Positions 16,606 through 24,322 of a DNA stretch of 64,000 bases are shown here, one piece after another; the stretch's first letter is position 1, and the number at the start of each line of letters is the position of its first letter. Source of the stretch: an uncultured Gammaproteobacteria bacterium (lineage in GTDB: Bacteria; Pseudomonadota; Gammaproteobacteria; Steroidobacterales; Foliamicaceae); NCBI GenBank assembly GCA_951828235.1, contig OX639965.1, forward strand, positions 2,394,129 through 2,458,128. Reading direction: 5' to 3'. Below the pieces are notes generated by a model. The model saw only the letters and a list, made by a program, of their open reading frames with translations. It did no database searches and was not told where the DNA came from. The translations under genes and the position numbers were made by a program.

Positions 16606-18183
16606 ATGAACTTCCGCATGATCTGTGCAGCTGTCGGTCTGACAGCCCTGTTCGCGACTGGCGTCACGGCCCAGGAACGGCCTAACGTGCTTCTCATCAT
16701 GACCGACAACCAAAGCCCCAACCTGCTTGGGGCGTATGGCAATCGGGACATCAGGACCCCCAACATCGATCAACTGGCGCGTGACGGTTTGCTGTTCGCA
16801 AGGGCCTACGCGACCTCCGGTGTGTGCTCGCCGTCGCGTGCCGTACTGATGACCGGGCTGATTCCGTCGGCCAATGGTGTACACAACGGACTGCCGGCTC
16901 GCTACGCGGTGGAGGACTATGCCGCCATTGAAGAATTCCGCAACCTGCCGCAGACCTTGGCCGACGCCGGCTACTACACCGGCCTGGTCGGGAAGTATCA
17001 CCTGGGCCGGCACGAGAAACCCCAGCTCGGGTTTCAGTGGTGGACCACGTCCCGCGGTGGCCATACGTCCAGTTTCGTCGATGCACAGATCTTCGATAAC
17101 GGCGAGACCTATAACCTGCTCGACCGGGAAGAGCATCTCACGGACTTCTGGTCCCGCCGGGCGGTGGACTTCCTCGCCCACTACAAGAAAGAAGAACCGG
17201 CAGGGGGAGCCCGGCGTCCATTCTTTCTCTGGCTGTCCTACAACGGCCCCTACATTCTGCCGCCGACGGTGAATCAGCCGCCGGTCTCCCGCCACGCGGA
17301 CTACTATAGGAACAACGTGCCCACCATGCCGCAGAACCGGGTGCACCCGTACATGCGGGAATGGGCCAGGAACAATACGGCTCCCGCGCCCGAGCCGACC
17401 GAGGGCGGAACCTATCCCTGGTCGGCCATCGATGCGCTCAACAACAAGACGGCCATGATCAACATCGCTGCGGAAATGACTCATGTGGACGAGGGCATCG
17501 GCACTGTATTGGCGGCTTTGGATGAACTGGGCCTGCGCGACGATACGTTAGTGGTGTTTCTCGCCGACCAGGGATCAAGCTGGGGTCAGCTTGGCATGTG
17601 GGGCAATTCGTCCTGGGGCGAACCTGAGCCGGCCTACAACGCCAACATGCAGGTGCCGCTGATCTTTCGCCATCCCGGCCGCATAGAAGCGGGTGCGACG
17701 GAAACGGCCATGGTCAATCAGTTCGATATGCTGCCCACCTTGCTCGAATACCTTGGTCTTGGGCATCTGGAGATCGCCAATTCTCCCGGAGAAAGCTTTG
17801 CGCCCATGCTGCACGGCCGGGACGCGGCCTGGGAAGACGAGGTTTTCTTCGAATACATCTCCACCCGGGTGATCCAGACCCCGCAGTGGAAATACACCAA
17901 ACGCTTCCTGGCCTCGCCAAACGAGCTCTACGACATGACCAACGATCCGGGCGAGACCATCAATCTCGTCGACAATCCGGCTTACGCGGACCTTGTCGCG
18001 GATCTGGACGCACGCCTGGTGGCGTTCTTTTCCGAACATGCCGAGCCCACATTCGACCTGTGGAACGGCGGCACCGGCAAGGCGCTGGTCTACTATGGCC
18101 GGCGCAACCAGAAATTCCGCGATGCGTTCCCCGATTGGCGTGAACCCTTCGTGGAAAAGCAGGCCGCGTTCCGGGACCGGTAA
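16606..18183 (+). CDS. Exported type I sulfatase
   Basis: A 525-residue arylsulfatase-like hydrolase with a Sec leader (AAVGLTALFATGVTAQ). The N-terminal metal motif IMTDNQSPN and the modification motif CSPSR (Cys74, to be converted to formylglycine) are intact, followed by GLVGKYHLGRHE. The later VVFLADQGSSWGQLGMWG contributes the remaining metal ligands. It is cotranscribed with the BASS transporter. The SUMF1-like protein at 10915 lacks catalytic cysteines, so maturation would need an enzyme encoded elsewhere. The substrate is unknown. Confidence 0.93.
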   Translation: MNFRMICAAVGLTALFATGVTAQERPNVLLIMTDNQSPNLLGAYGNRDIRTPNIDQLARDGLLFARAYATSGVCSPSRAVLMTGLIPSANGVHNGLPARYAVEDYAAIEEFRNLPQTLADAGYYTGLVGKYHLGRHEKPQLGFQWWTTSRGGHTSSFVDAQIFDNGETYNLLDREEHLTDFWSRRAVDFLAHYKKEEPAGGARRPFFLWLSYNGPYILPPTVNQPPVSRHADYYRNNVPTMPQNRVHPYMREWARNNTAPAPEPTEGGTYPWSAIDALNNKTAMINIAAEMTHVDEGIGTVLAALDELGLRDDTLVVFLADQGSSWGQLGMWGNSSWGEPEPAYNANMQVPLIFRHPGRIEAGATETAMVNQFDMLPTLLEYLGLGHLEIANSPGESFAPMLHGRDAAWEDEVFFEYISTRVIQTPQWKYTKRFLASPNELYDMTNDPGETINLVDNPAYADLVADLDARLVAFFSEHAEPTFDLWNGGTGKALVYYGRRNQKFRDAFPDWREPFVEKQAAFRDR

Positions 18184-18193
18184 AGGAGACATC

Positions 18194-18556
18194 ATGACTG
18201 AATCGAGGAATCCATTGCATACGTGGCTTGGCTACTTACTGCTGGTCGCGGCCGGCTTGTTGACTGCAGCTAATCTGTACTTTGCAGCGAGTCCGGTGGC
18301 CGCAACGCCGCTTTTCAACTACGTTGACGTACTTGTGCTGGTCGGGTTTGCAGCGACTATCGCCGAGATCATTCGCTCTAAAGGCGGGGCGGTTCCGCTT
18401 TGCACCTTCGCCATAGCGGCGCATCTGTACGCCTATAACTACATCGCCAAGGTTTCGGAAAGCGGGCTTGAGAACGCCACGATCTGGCTGCTGATCGACC
18501 CGGTCGTCGCAGCCTTATTCCTCTACAAGGGGCTGCGGTACCTCAGAAAGTCCTGA
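18194..18556 (+). CDS. Small membrane protein, copy 2
   Basis: A 120-residue protein nearly identical to the one at 8542-8904, with the same hydrophobic segments. AAGGAG precedes the ATG, 10 bases after the sulfatase stop, so it may be read as part of that operon. Homology between the two copies starts at GGAGACATC before the start codon and ends about 44 bases after the stop, where this copy is joined to a TraB-like gene fragment. No function is recognised. Confidence 0.7.
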   Translation: MTESRNPLHTWLGYLLLVAAGLLTAANLYFAASPVAATPLFNYVDVLVLVGFAATIAEIIRSKGGAVPLCTFAIAAHLYAYNYIAKVSESGLENATIWLLIDPVVAALFLYKGLRYLRKS

Positions 18557-18600
18557 TTGCGGCGCGCGCCGAAACGGCTCGGATTGCGGAGTAACGGTCA

Positions 18601-18834
18601 CCTCAGTTACTCGGAACCGGACAACGAGTCATATGCCCCGAGCAACGAAGAAGGAAGCAACCTTCTTCAACAGATGTCGTATCACTCCATGTTGACCCGC
18701 GATCATTTCATGCTTGAACGAATACGGGAGCTGCTGACGGCTGCGGACAGCATCTTCGTGATGTATGGATCTTCGCACCTGGCAACGGTGCGCAAGGCCT
18801 TGACATACGGAAGTACCTACGTTGTGAACAAGTA
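18601..18834 (+). pseudogene. Fragment of TraB-like gene (duplicated)
   Basis: About 78 codons match the C-terminal end of the protein at 13469-14431 (LSYSE.DNESYAP.NEEGS, then LTRDHFMLERIRELLT and SIFVMYG). There is no start or signal peptide; the fragment is joined directly to the tail of the duplicated membrane-protein segment and ends at a stop at 18834. It continues into a copied piece of the NUDIX gene, so the duplicated block spans the same convergent junction as the original. Confidence 0.85.
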
Positions 18835-18860
18835 GTACGAATGAAGACGTCCGCTACTTC

Positions 18861-19053
18861 TTAGTCGAGCCGTCGCCAAAACTGCTCCAGCGAGTTCCTT
18901 GTTTTCTGCGTAAGGTTCAGCGCATCAGCCTCCTTGGGTCCGACCCAGAAGTAAGCGCAGTGCTCGGACAATACGATCTTTCCTGCGCTATCCGATACAT
19001 CGACCGCGAAGTTGAATTGCCGTGCCCTTTTTCCGCTTCCGGTCAGGTAGTCG
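18861..19053 (-). pseudogene. Fragment of NUDIX gene (duplicated)
   Basis: The last 65 or so codons of the NUDIX gene at 14448 are repeated here with about 10 base changes. Homology stops abruptly after GGTAGTCG, before the Nudix box, so no enzyme can be made. The copied block 18599-19053 corresponds to about 14187-14640. Confidence 0.85.
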
Positions 19054-19082
19054 CGGATTGTTATCGGACCAGTGTCGCTGAC

Positions 19083-19439
19083 CTATTCTTCCGCATTGCC
19101 TGGCTCATTAAGCAGCAACTGGATGGTTTGACGGAGTTGAGGCAGATGGTTAGCAGCGTAATCCCAAACTCGAATGGGCATTACATTGGCGTAACCATGG
19201 ATCAAGAGATTGCGGAAGTCGATGATTTGGCGCAATCGTGGAACGCGGCTGGCGAGTTCGGGGTGAGCCTGATGCAGCCTGTTTAGCGCCTCGCCAATGA
19301 TCTCGAACTTGCGTTCGACCGCAGCTTGCGTCCGTTTGTCGCCGACATAGGCATCGCTGTCCAGCCCGTCAATGAATCCCTCGATATCTGCACCCGCTCT
19401 GTCGACGTCTGCCAACAAGACGCGGGGATCACGACGCAT
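19083..19439 (-). CDS. hepT: HepT-type HEPN RNase toxin
   Basis: A 118-residue HEPN (DUF86) protein. The catalytic Rx4HxY motif is present as RNLLIHGY, and KFEIIGEALNRL is also typical. The partner nucleotidyltransferase MntA is encoded just upstream with an 11-base overlap. In studied pairs MntA neutralises HepT by AMPylating the tyrosine after the His; that residue is present here. Intact by length. Confidence 0.93.
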   Translation of the reverse strand: MRRDPRVLLADVDRAGADIEGFIDGLDSDAYVGDKRTQAAVERKFEIIGEALNRLHQAHPELASRVPRLRQIIDFRNLLIHGYANVMPIRVWDYAANHLPQLRQTIQLLLNEPGNAEE

Positions 19440-19740
19440 AGACTAGCTTGCGCGACTTGTTGATCGCGGCGCGCAAATAAGGGTTGCTTATGGCGCTTGA
19501 TTCCAAAAGATCGACGGGCCTGCCCAGAGTATTGCGAAGCGCGTCAGCGAAGTTGAAGAACTGATCGAAAGGCGCCATCTTGCTGTCGGCATCGAACTCG
19601 ACGAGGAAGTCGGCGTCGCTCGTGTGCGCATCGAACTCGGCGCCACTTGCCGCCGAACCGAAGATTTCGAGCCGCGCCACTTCGTAGCGACGGCAGAGTC
19701 TTGCCAATTCGTCCTTCTTGTCGGCAATGGCGGAGTGCAT
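19429..19740 (-). CDS. mntA: MntA-type nucleotidyltransferase antitoxin
   Basis: A 103-residue minimal nucleotidyltransferase. The active site follows GSxxxG and SDADF, in FGSAASGAEFDAHTSDADFL, with a later Asp in the RPVDLLE strand. The ATG at 19740 has AGGAG 9 bases upstream; a TTG two codons earlier is possible. It overlaps hepT by 11 bases and forms the antitoxin half of the pair. Confidence 0.93.
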   Translation of the reverse strand: MHSAIADKKDELARLCRRYEVARLEIFGSAASGAEFDAHTSDADFLVEFDADSKMAPFDQFFNFADALRNTLGRPVDLLESSAISNPYLRAAINKSRKLVYAS

Positions 19741-20057
19741 AGTCAAGTCTCCTGAAATTGCGGAAAACGACGCCTTTTCCGAACCTTATCGTAACAGAGC
19801 CTCGGCTAGCATCGGCCGATCACGAATTAGTGCGTAAGTCTTGGGACTCGGCCCTGCGTTTCTGTTCTTCCTCAAACGCGCGGTCGTGAAAAATTGCGGC
19901 TAGCCGGGGAACTTGTTCTTGCCCTGTTGCGATCAGGCGAAAAGGTCGTAGCAAAGGCCCGCGATTTGGAGTGGTCTTTCTTAAGGTCAAGCAGGATTTA
20001 CTTTGGATCACACCACAAGATAAACGTGAAACCATGCCACAGGATATACTTGTATCC
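19741..20057. other. Intergenic region with an SDR gene scrap
   Basis: Between divergent mntA and fic genes. On the plus strand 19894-19974 encodes LAGELVLALLRSGEKVVAKARDLE, which resembles the Rossmann opening of a short-chain dehydrogenase, but there is no glycine motif or continuation; it is probably a gene relic. The rest carries the promoters of the two flanking TA-type genes. Confidence 0.45.
20042..20057 (+). promoter_or_regulatory. Candidate operator at the Fic gene start
   Basis: GGATA-N6-TATCC is an inverted repeat ending immediately before the ATG at 20058. The encoded protein has an AbiEi-like DNA-binding N-terminus, so autoregulation is plausible. The arms are short, so confidence is low. 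Confidence 0.35.
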
Positions 20058-21614
20058 ATGCCTTCACCAAGCGAAAAACTGGCTGCCTCGCTGGCAATCC
20101 TGCGAGATCGGCAGGGGACGGATCGGCAAGTTTTCCGGTCCGGAGAATTCGCGCGCGAGCACCGCGAGCGGCTGACGCGCAATGGCTTTCTTCGGCCCAT
20201 CATCAAGGGTTGGTTCATGCTTGGCGATCCGGGCGCCTCGCCGAACGATACGACGCCCTGGTATGCCTCGTTCTGGGAGTTTTGCGCACGCTATGGCGCC
20301 CACCGATTCGGGGACGAGTGGCACTTGGCGCCGGTGCAGTCTCTGCTGCTGCATGCGGAGAATACGGCTGTGCCTGAACAGGTCCTGGTGCATGCCGTAA
20401 AGGGCACAAACAATCGAATTGAGCTGCCGTTCGGAACCTCGTTTTTCGACCTGAAGACGGCGCAGATGACGCCTGCAGACGACCTGTGCGAGAAGAATGG
20501 GGTTCGGGTCTTCACGCCCGAGGCCGCATTGGTGCGCGCGCCGCCTGCATTTTTTCGGGATTGGCCGGTTGAGGCGCAGACCGTGCTTGCCGGAATAGAA
20601 GAGACGTCCGGACTATTGCGGCGGCTTCTGGCGGGCTCCAAATCGGTGATTGCCGGCCGATTGGCCGGCGCATTCCGGCATATCGGCCGGGAAGACTCGG
20701 CCAACGAAATCGCGCGCGTGATGCGCGAAACCGAGCACCGGCTGCGGGAAACGAATCCGTTTGTTTCAGAGGACGGAGATTCCCGGAAGCCTTTCCTGGC
20801 TGCCCCAAAGTCTCCTGCAATTGCTCAGCGTCTGCGGGCATTGTGGGAGGCGGCGCGCGAGCCGGTTCTGTCCAGCTTTCCGAAGCCGCCTGGACTGCCG
20901 GCTGACGAGGATTCCCAACGCAGGTATCTCAAGCACATGCAGGACGTGTATGTGCAGGATGCCTATCACTCGCTGTCAATCGAGGGGTACCGGGTAACGC
21001 CGGAATTGATTCAAAGGGTCCGTTCAGGCGGTTGGAATCCCGAAGCCATGGAATCCGACCGTAATGATCGGAACGCCTTGGCGGCGCGTGGCTACTGGCA
21101 GGCATTTCAGGCAGTACAGGAAACCACTCGCCGTATTCTCCAGGGTGCTCGGGCTGGAGTTCAGTTCAAGAGTGATCAAGTCCTGTGGTACCTGCAACTC
21201 TTTCAGCCGTTTGTCGCTGCGGGTGTGTTTGAGCCGGCGAGCCTGGCCGGCTATCGTAATCAGGCCGTGTTCTTGCGAGGGTCGCGCCACGTGCCACCCC
21301 GCCGGAAGATCATTCCGGGGGCAACGACGGCATTGTTCGAACTGCTCGAGGAAGAGCCCGAGCCTGCTGTGCGGGCGGCGGTCGGACACTGGCTTTTCGG
21401 TTACATACATCCCTATCCGGACGGCAACGGCCGCATCGCTCGGTTCCTGATGAATGCAATGCTGGCGTCCGGCGGATACCCGTGGACGATTATCCGGGTG
21501 GAGCAGCGCCAAGCCTATCTGGCGGCCCTGGAAGCAGCCAGCGTGAATCAGGATATAGAGTCTTACGCGGGCTTCATGGCAGGAGTGGTAAAGGAGGAAG
21601 CATGGGAATTGTGA
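20058..21614 (+). CDS. AbiEi-like domain fused to Fic AMP-transferase
   Basis: A 518-residue two-domain protein. Roughly residues 15-220 resemble AbiEi-family transcriptional antitoxins (RQVFRSGEFAREHRERLTRN, then PIIKGWFMLGDPG). The C-terminal half is a Fic domain with the active site HPYPDGNGR (His451) and an autoinhibitory S-x-E-G helix (YHSLSIEGYRVT) upstream of it, so toxin and inhibitor are in one chain. A start at 20034 is also possible. The last residues (KEEAWEL) are read from the ribosome-binding site and start of the duplicated BASS gene, with a 13-base overlap, so the original C-terminus may have been replaced. Confidence 0.88.
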   Translation: MPSPSEKLAASLAILRDRQGTDRQVFRSGEFAREHRERLTRNGFLRPIIKGWFMLGDPGASPNDTTPWYASFWEFCARYGAHRFGDEWHLAPVQSLLLHAENTAVPEQVLVHAVKGTNNRIELPFGTSFFDLKTAQMTPADDLCEKNGVRVFTPEAALVRAPPAFFRDWPVEAQTVLAGIEETSGLLRRLLAGSKSVIAGRLAGAFRHIGREDSANEIARVMRETEHRLRETNPFVSEDGDSRKPFLAAPKSPAIAQRLRALWEAAREPVLSSFPKPPGLPADEDSQRRYLKHMQDVYVQDAYHSLSIEGYRVTPELIQRVRSGGWNPEAMESDRNDRNALAARGYWQAFQAVQETTRRILQGARAGVQFKSDQVLWYLQLFQPFVAAGVFEPASLAGYRNQAVFLRGSRHVPPRRKIIPGATTALFELLEEEPEPAVRAAVGHWLFGYIHPYPDGNGRIARFLMNAMLASGGYPWTIIRVEQRQAYLAALEAASVNQDIESYAGFMAGVVKEEAWEL

Positions 21615-22474
21615 CTGACGTGGTTCTGCCGATAGCGCTTGCTTTCATCATGCTGGCGCTTGGGCTGGGGCTTACCTTCGATGATTTTGTCCGGGTGGCG
21701 CGTCGCCCGCGGGATTTCGCCGTCGGCGCAATGTCGCAGATCATCGTGCTGCCGGCAGTCGCCTTCCTCCTTGCCAGCATCTGGCCGATGGCGCCGGAAC
21801 TGGCCCTCGGGCTGATGATCATTGCCGCTGCCCCGGGCGGGGTGACGTCCAACCTCCTGACGGCATTTGCGCGTGGCGATGTCGCGCTGTCGATCTCGCT
21901 GACTGCGGTGATCAGCCTGCTGAGCGTAATCACGGTCCCGTTTGTGGTCGTCTTCGCCTATGGCCATTTCATTGGCGAGCAGGCGATGCAGGACATCACG
22001 GTCGCCGACACGGCGATCAGCGTTTTCCTGATCGTCACCGTGCCGGTCGCGATCGGCCTGCTTGTCCGTCGTTTTGCCGAGCGTATTGCGCTGCGGATCG
22101 AACCGGCGGCCCGCGCCCTGTCCGCCGTGCTGTTCGTGCTGGTGCTCGCGGGCGCCATCTACCAGGAACGCAGTAATCTCGCCGACTATTACGCCCAAGC
22201 CGGATTGGCTACTCTTGCCCTGAACCTGCTGATGATGGCGATTGCCTACCAGTTGGCGCGGTGGTTTGCCACCGGAGCGAAACAGAGAACGGCCATCGCG
22301 ATTGAATGCGGGCTGCAGAACGGCACGCTGGCCATCACCATCGCAGTGCTCCTGTTCGGCGGCGGGCTTGCGACGGTGCCGGCTGCAACCTACAGCCTGA
22401 CCATGTTCGTGATCGCGCTGATTTATGTCGCGGTGCTGCGGCGCACCCAGGGTGATCGTTCCTCCAGCAATTGA
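21602..22474 (+). CDS. BASS-family sodium symporter, copy 2
   Basis: A 290-residue transporter nearly the same as that at 15724-16590, with intact landmark segments (LGLTFDDFVRVARRPR, IAIECGLQNGTLAI). Only about 15 residues differ, mostly conservatively, and the C-terminal tail (DRSSSN) is new, read from the flanking sequence. Homology with copy 1 runs from the ribosome-binding site to about 22446. It lies between fic and a truncated gene beside the AbiEi-type antitoxin, so the duplication landed in a TA region. Whether it is expressed is unclear. Confidence 0.88.
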   Translation: MGIVTDVVLPIALAFIMLALGLGLTFDDFVRVARRPRDFAVGAMSQIIVLPAVAFLLASIWPMAPELALGLMIIAAAPGGVTSNLLTAFARGDVALSISLTAVISLLSVITVPFVVVFAYGHFIGEQAMQDITVADTAISVFLIVTVPVAIGLLVRRFAERIALRIEPAARALSAVLFVLVLAGAIYQERSNLADYYAQAGLATLALNLLMMAIAYQLARWFATGAKQRTAIAIECGLQNGTLAITIAVLLFGGGLATVPAATYSLTMFVIALIYVAVLRRTQGDRSSSN

Positions 22475-22641
22475 GAATGCCGGGTCGCAAACCACGCCAC
22501 TACTTCCCAAGAGGCAATGCCTTTCGGATCAATGACAGCAGGAGTACCGCGGTGAGTGGCTGCTGCCTGGATAAGGTCCAAATAGACAACTGGAGATTCG
22601 TGCAGAATTAACGGATGTTCCAGGCGCGTGCCTGGGGCCAT
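22447..22641 (-). pseudogene. Truncated gene downstream of AbiEi-type antitoxin
   Basis: An open frame overlaps the end of the antitoxin gene and encodes about 60 non-duplicated residues (LEHPLILHESPVVYLDLIQA and so on) before running into the 3' end of BASS copy 2. Its position is that expected for an AbiEii-type nucleotidyltransferase toxin, but no catalytic motif survives, so the identity is a guess. Confidence 0.3.
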
Positions 22642-23333
22642 TCCTCAAGATCAAGTCCCAGGCGAAAGGTGGTGGTCGGGTTAATCGAAGTGCGAAGGGC
22701 AGGCAAAATCTCTTGATTGTTACGTGTCAAGAGCGCCCCCAGTAGCGCTCGTGCGCCGGCGCCGTAATAGTTCACGGCAATCTGCTGCAGCTTGCGCGAT
22801 TTGGCTGGCGCAAGCCCGTTCAAACGTTTGGTCAGCTCGTTCAATACACCATCCACACGGGCATCCGGCACCTTCTTTGCGTCGCGAAAGACATCGAGGA
22901 TTTCCAGCAAGGGGACTGTTGAGTCACTGATCGGCGCCCGCCTTGGAACGATTTTGACTCGAATGGTGCCAAAGTCCTTGGTTTGTGCTGGGCGATTGGC
23001 GGCGACCGAGATCGTCTTCGGGATCTGAGTGGTAAGCCCCCAACGGTTGTAGAGCGCCGGTCCGGTGATATACCCACAGCGCTTACCCTTGGAGTACAAC
23101 ACGCTACGCACGAGTTCACTGTCACCGACGGGCACTTCTCCGAGTATCCCATGCCTTGGGGTGTAGAAACGTCCTTTTTGCAGCCGCCTTAGTTCCTGGC
23201 GATCGACACGCCGGCCAACGGCGCGCACGACGGCCTCAGGAGCCTCCTGGTACTCCGGAAAGACTTCATAACCAAAGATCCGTCCCGGCGGGATTTGATC
23301 AATGGTTTTATAGACAGCCGCTGCGATGCTCAT
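22608..23333 (-). CDS. AbiEi-type antitoxin, DUF6088 family
   Basis: A 241-residue protein of the type IV antitoxin group. The opening (IDQIPPGRIFGYEVF, VVRAVGRRVDRQELRRLQKGRFYTP, GYITGPALYNRWGLTTQIPK) is the DUF6088/AbiEi pattern of a winged-helix DNA-binding domain plus a C-terminal interaction domain. A Shine-Dalgarno GGAG precedes the ATG and a good promoter lies upstream. The usual AbiEii toxin gene is missing: downstream is only a truncated frame and then the inserted BASS copy, so this is probably an orphan antitoxin. Confidence 0.82.
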   Translation of the reverse strand: MSIAAAVYKTIDQIPPGRIFGYEVFPEYQEAPEAVVRAVGRRVDRQELRRLQKGRFYTPRHGILGEVPVGDSELVRSVLYSKGKRCGYITGPALYNRWGLTTQIPKTISVAANRPAQTKDFGTIRVKIVPRRAPISDSTVPLLEILDVFRDAKKVPDARVDGVLNELTKRLNGLAPAKSRKLQQIAVNYYGAGARALLGALLTRNNQEILPALRTSINPTTTFRLGLDLEEWPQARAWNIR

Positions 23334-23351
23334 GGGTCTTCTCCAGAAAAG

Positions 23352-23379
23352 ACTATATGCACTGTATTGGAAGTATCAA
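23352..23379 (-). promoter_or_regulatory. Candidate promoter of the AbiEi-type gene
   Basis: On the minus strand TTGATA (23379-23374) and TATAGT (23357-23352) are 16 bases apart, about 20 bases before the start codon at 23333, in a conspicuously AT-rich patch. Confidence 0.5.
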
Positions 23380-23471
23380 GTTTTTTATTAGAAAAACATG
23401 ACAAGTAATATTTATTCTACACACAAGAAATGGAGAGAAGAATGGAAACACCAGGCGATCGTGGTCAGCGC

Positions 23472-23618
23472 GCGAGTTGGGATGCGGAATACGATGTGGC
23501 GGGGCAACTGGGCTCCATGGTTTCCGATCTTTATCAGAACGGCACGTATTTGACGGAAGCCATGATCTCGGGCCGGTCCGCGGGACTTAACGCTGTTAAG
23601 CGTGCCTGCGCTCAATAG
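23472..23618 (+). pseudogene. C-terminal relic of an FAD-binding reductase
   Basis: The frame encodes EYDVAGQLGSMVSDLYQNGT and then LTEAMISGRSAGLNAVKRA, ending at a stop at 23618. This resembles the FAD-closing segment of fumarate reductase/3-ketosteroid dehydrogenase-like flavoproteins (LYAAGELGS...GGNLSE...GRIAGRNA). Nothing of the preceding 400 or so residues is present. It is a relic and unlikely to be functional. Confidence 0.6.
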
Positions 23619-23643
23619 CCAGGCAGAGATAGCGCCGGGCTTG

Positions 23644-23689
23644 CATCCTGCCCATTTTGGGCAATAATATGCCCGAAATGGGCAGGATG
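23644..23689 (+). promoter_or_regulatory. Paired palindromic operator of the MNT/HEPN locus
   Basis: Two boxes of the form TGCCC-N5-GGGCA lie at 23649-23663 and 23670-23684, 21 bases centre to centre (two helical turns), on the same face of DNA. They are nearly reverse complements of each other, so the whole region 23644-23689 is a large inverted repeat with 20-base arms. The spacer holds AT-rich ATAATA, a possible -10. It overlaps the start codon of the winged-helix nucleotidyltransferase, its likely ligand. Confidence 0.7.
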
Positions 23690-24322
23690 GCTTCAATACT
23701 CCCGGCTGGCGGCAAGACCGTGCGTCGCTCTGACGCGCCGACCAGTCTTGCCGACGCGCTCTTCACCACCACACAGCAGCGTGTTCTGGCGCTGCTGTTT
23801 GGCCAGCCGGCGCGCAGCTTTTTCGCTAGCGAAATGATCCGGCTCACGGGTTCCGGCTCGGGTGCCGTGCAGCGTGAACTCAAGCGGCTGGTGTCAAGCG
23901 GCCTGGTTACCGTGAAGCACATCGGCAGGCAGAAGCACTTCCAGGCGAACCCCGAATGCCCCGTCTTCGATGAGCTTTGCGCGATGGTGCGCAAATCCGT
24001 CGCCATGGTGGAGCCTATCCAGCAGGCTCTCGCGCCGCTCGCTGAAGAAATTGCTCTTGCTCTGATCTACGGCTCCGTAGCGAAAGGCGCCGACACCGCA
24101 AGTAGTGACATCGATCTTCTGGTCGTAGCCGACGATCTGACCCTGGAGGCGCTCTACGCAGTGCTTGCCCCCGTCGAGGCAAACCTTGCTCGCAGGATCA
24201 GCCCGACGCTCTACACCACCACGGAGTTCGACAGCAGGCGAGCCGCCGACAACCCATTCTTGACCCGCGTTATCGAGGGCGAACACCTCGTGCTCATCGG
24301 AGGCGAAGATGCCGCGGGATGA
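23687..24322 (+). CDS. Winged-helix nucleotidyltransferase (MNT)
   Basis: A 211-residue protein with an N-terminal ArsR-like winged helix (TTTQQRVLALLFGQPARSFF, GAVQRELKRLVSSGLVTVKH) and a C-terminal nucleotidyltransferase domain with the active site ALIYGSVAKGADTASSDIDL. This MNT type usually acts as the antitoxin of a HEPN partner; the HEPN gene follows with a 14-base overlap. The ATG at 23687 is preferred, as longer starts lie within the operator. The winged helix suggests that it binds the paired TGCCC-N5-GGGCA boxes. Confidence 0.85.
   Translation: MASILPAGGKTVRRSDAPTSLADALFTTTQQRVLALLFGQPARSFFASEMIRLTGSGSGAVQRELKRLVSSGLVTVKHIGRQKHFQANPECPVFDELCAMVRKSVAMVEPIQQALAPLAEEIALALIYGSVAKGADTASSDIDLLVVADDLTLEALYAVLAPVEANLARRISPTLYTTTEFDSRRAADNPFLTRVIEGEHLVLIGGEDAAG

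Noticed and set aside
15985..17484. 499-codon minus-strand frame over the BASS and sulfatase genes
   Set aside because: It is antisense to two convincing genes with signature motifs, and a similar frame appears over BASS copy 2 simply because the sequence is copied.
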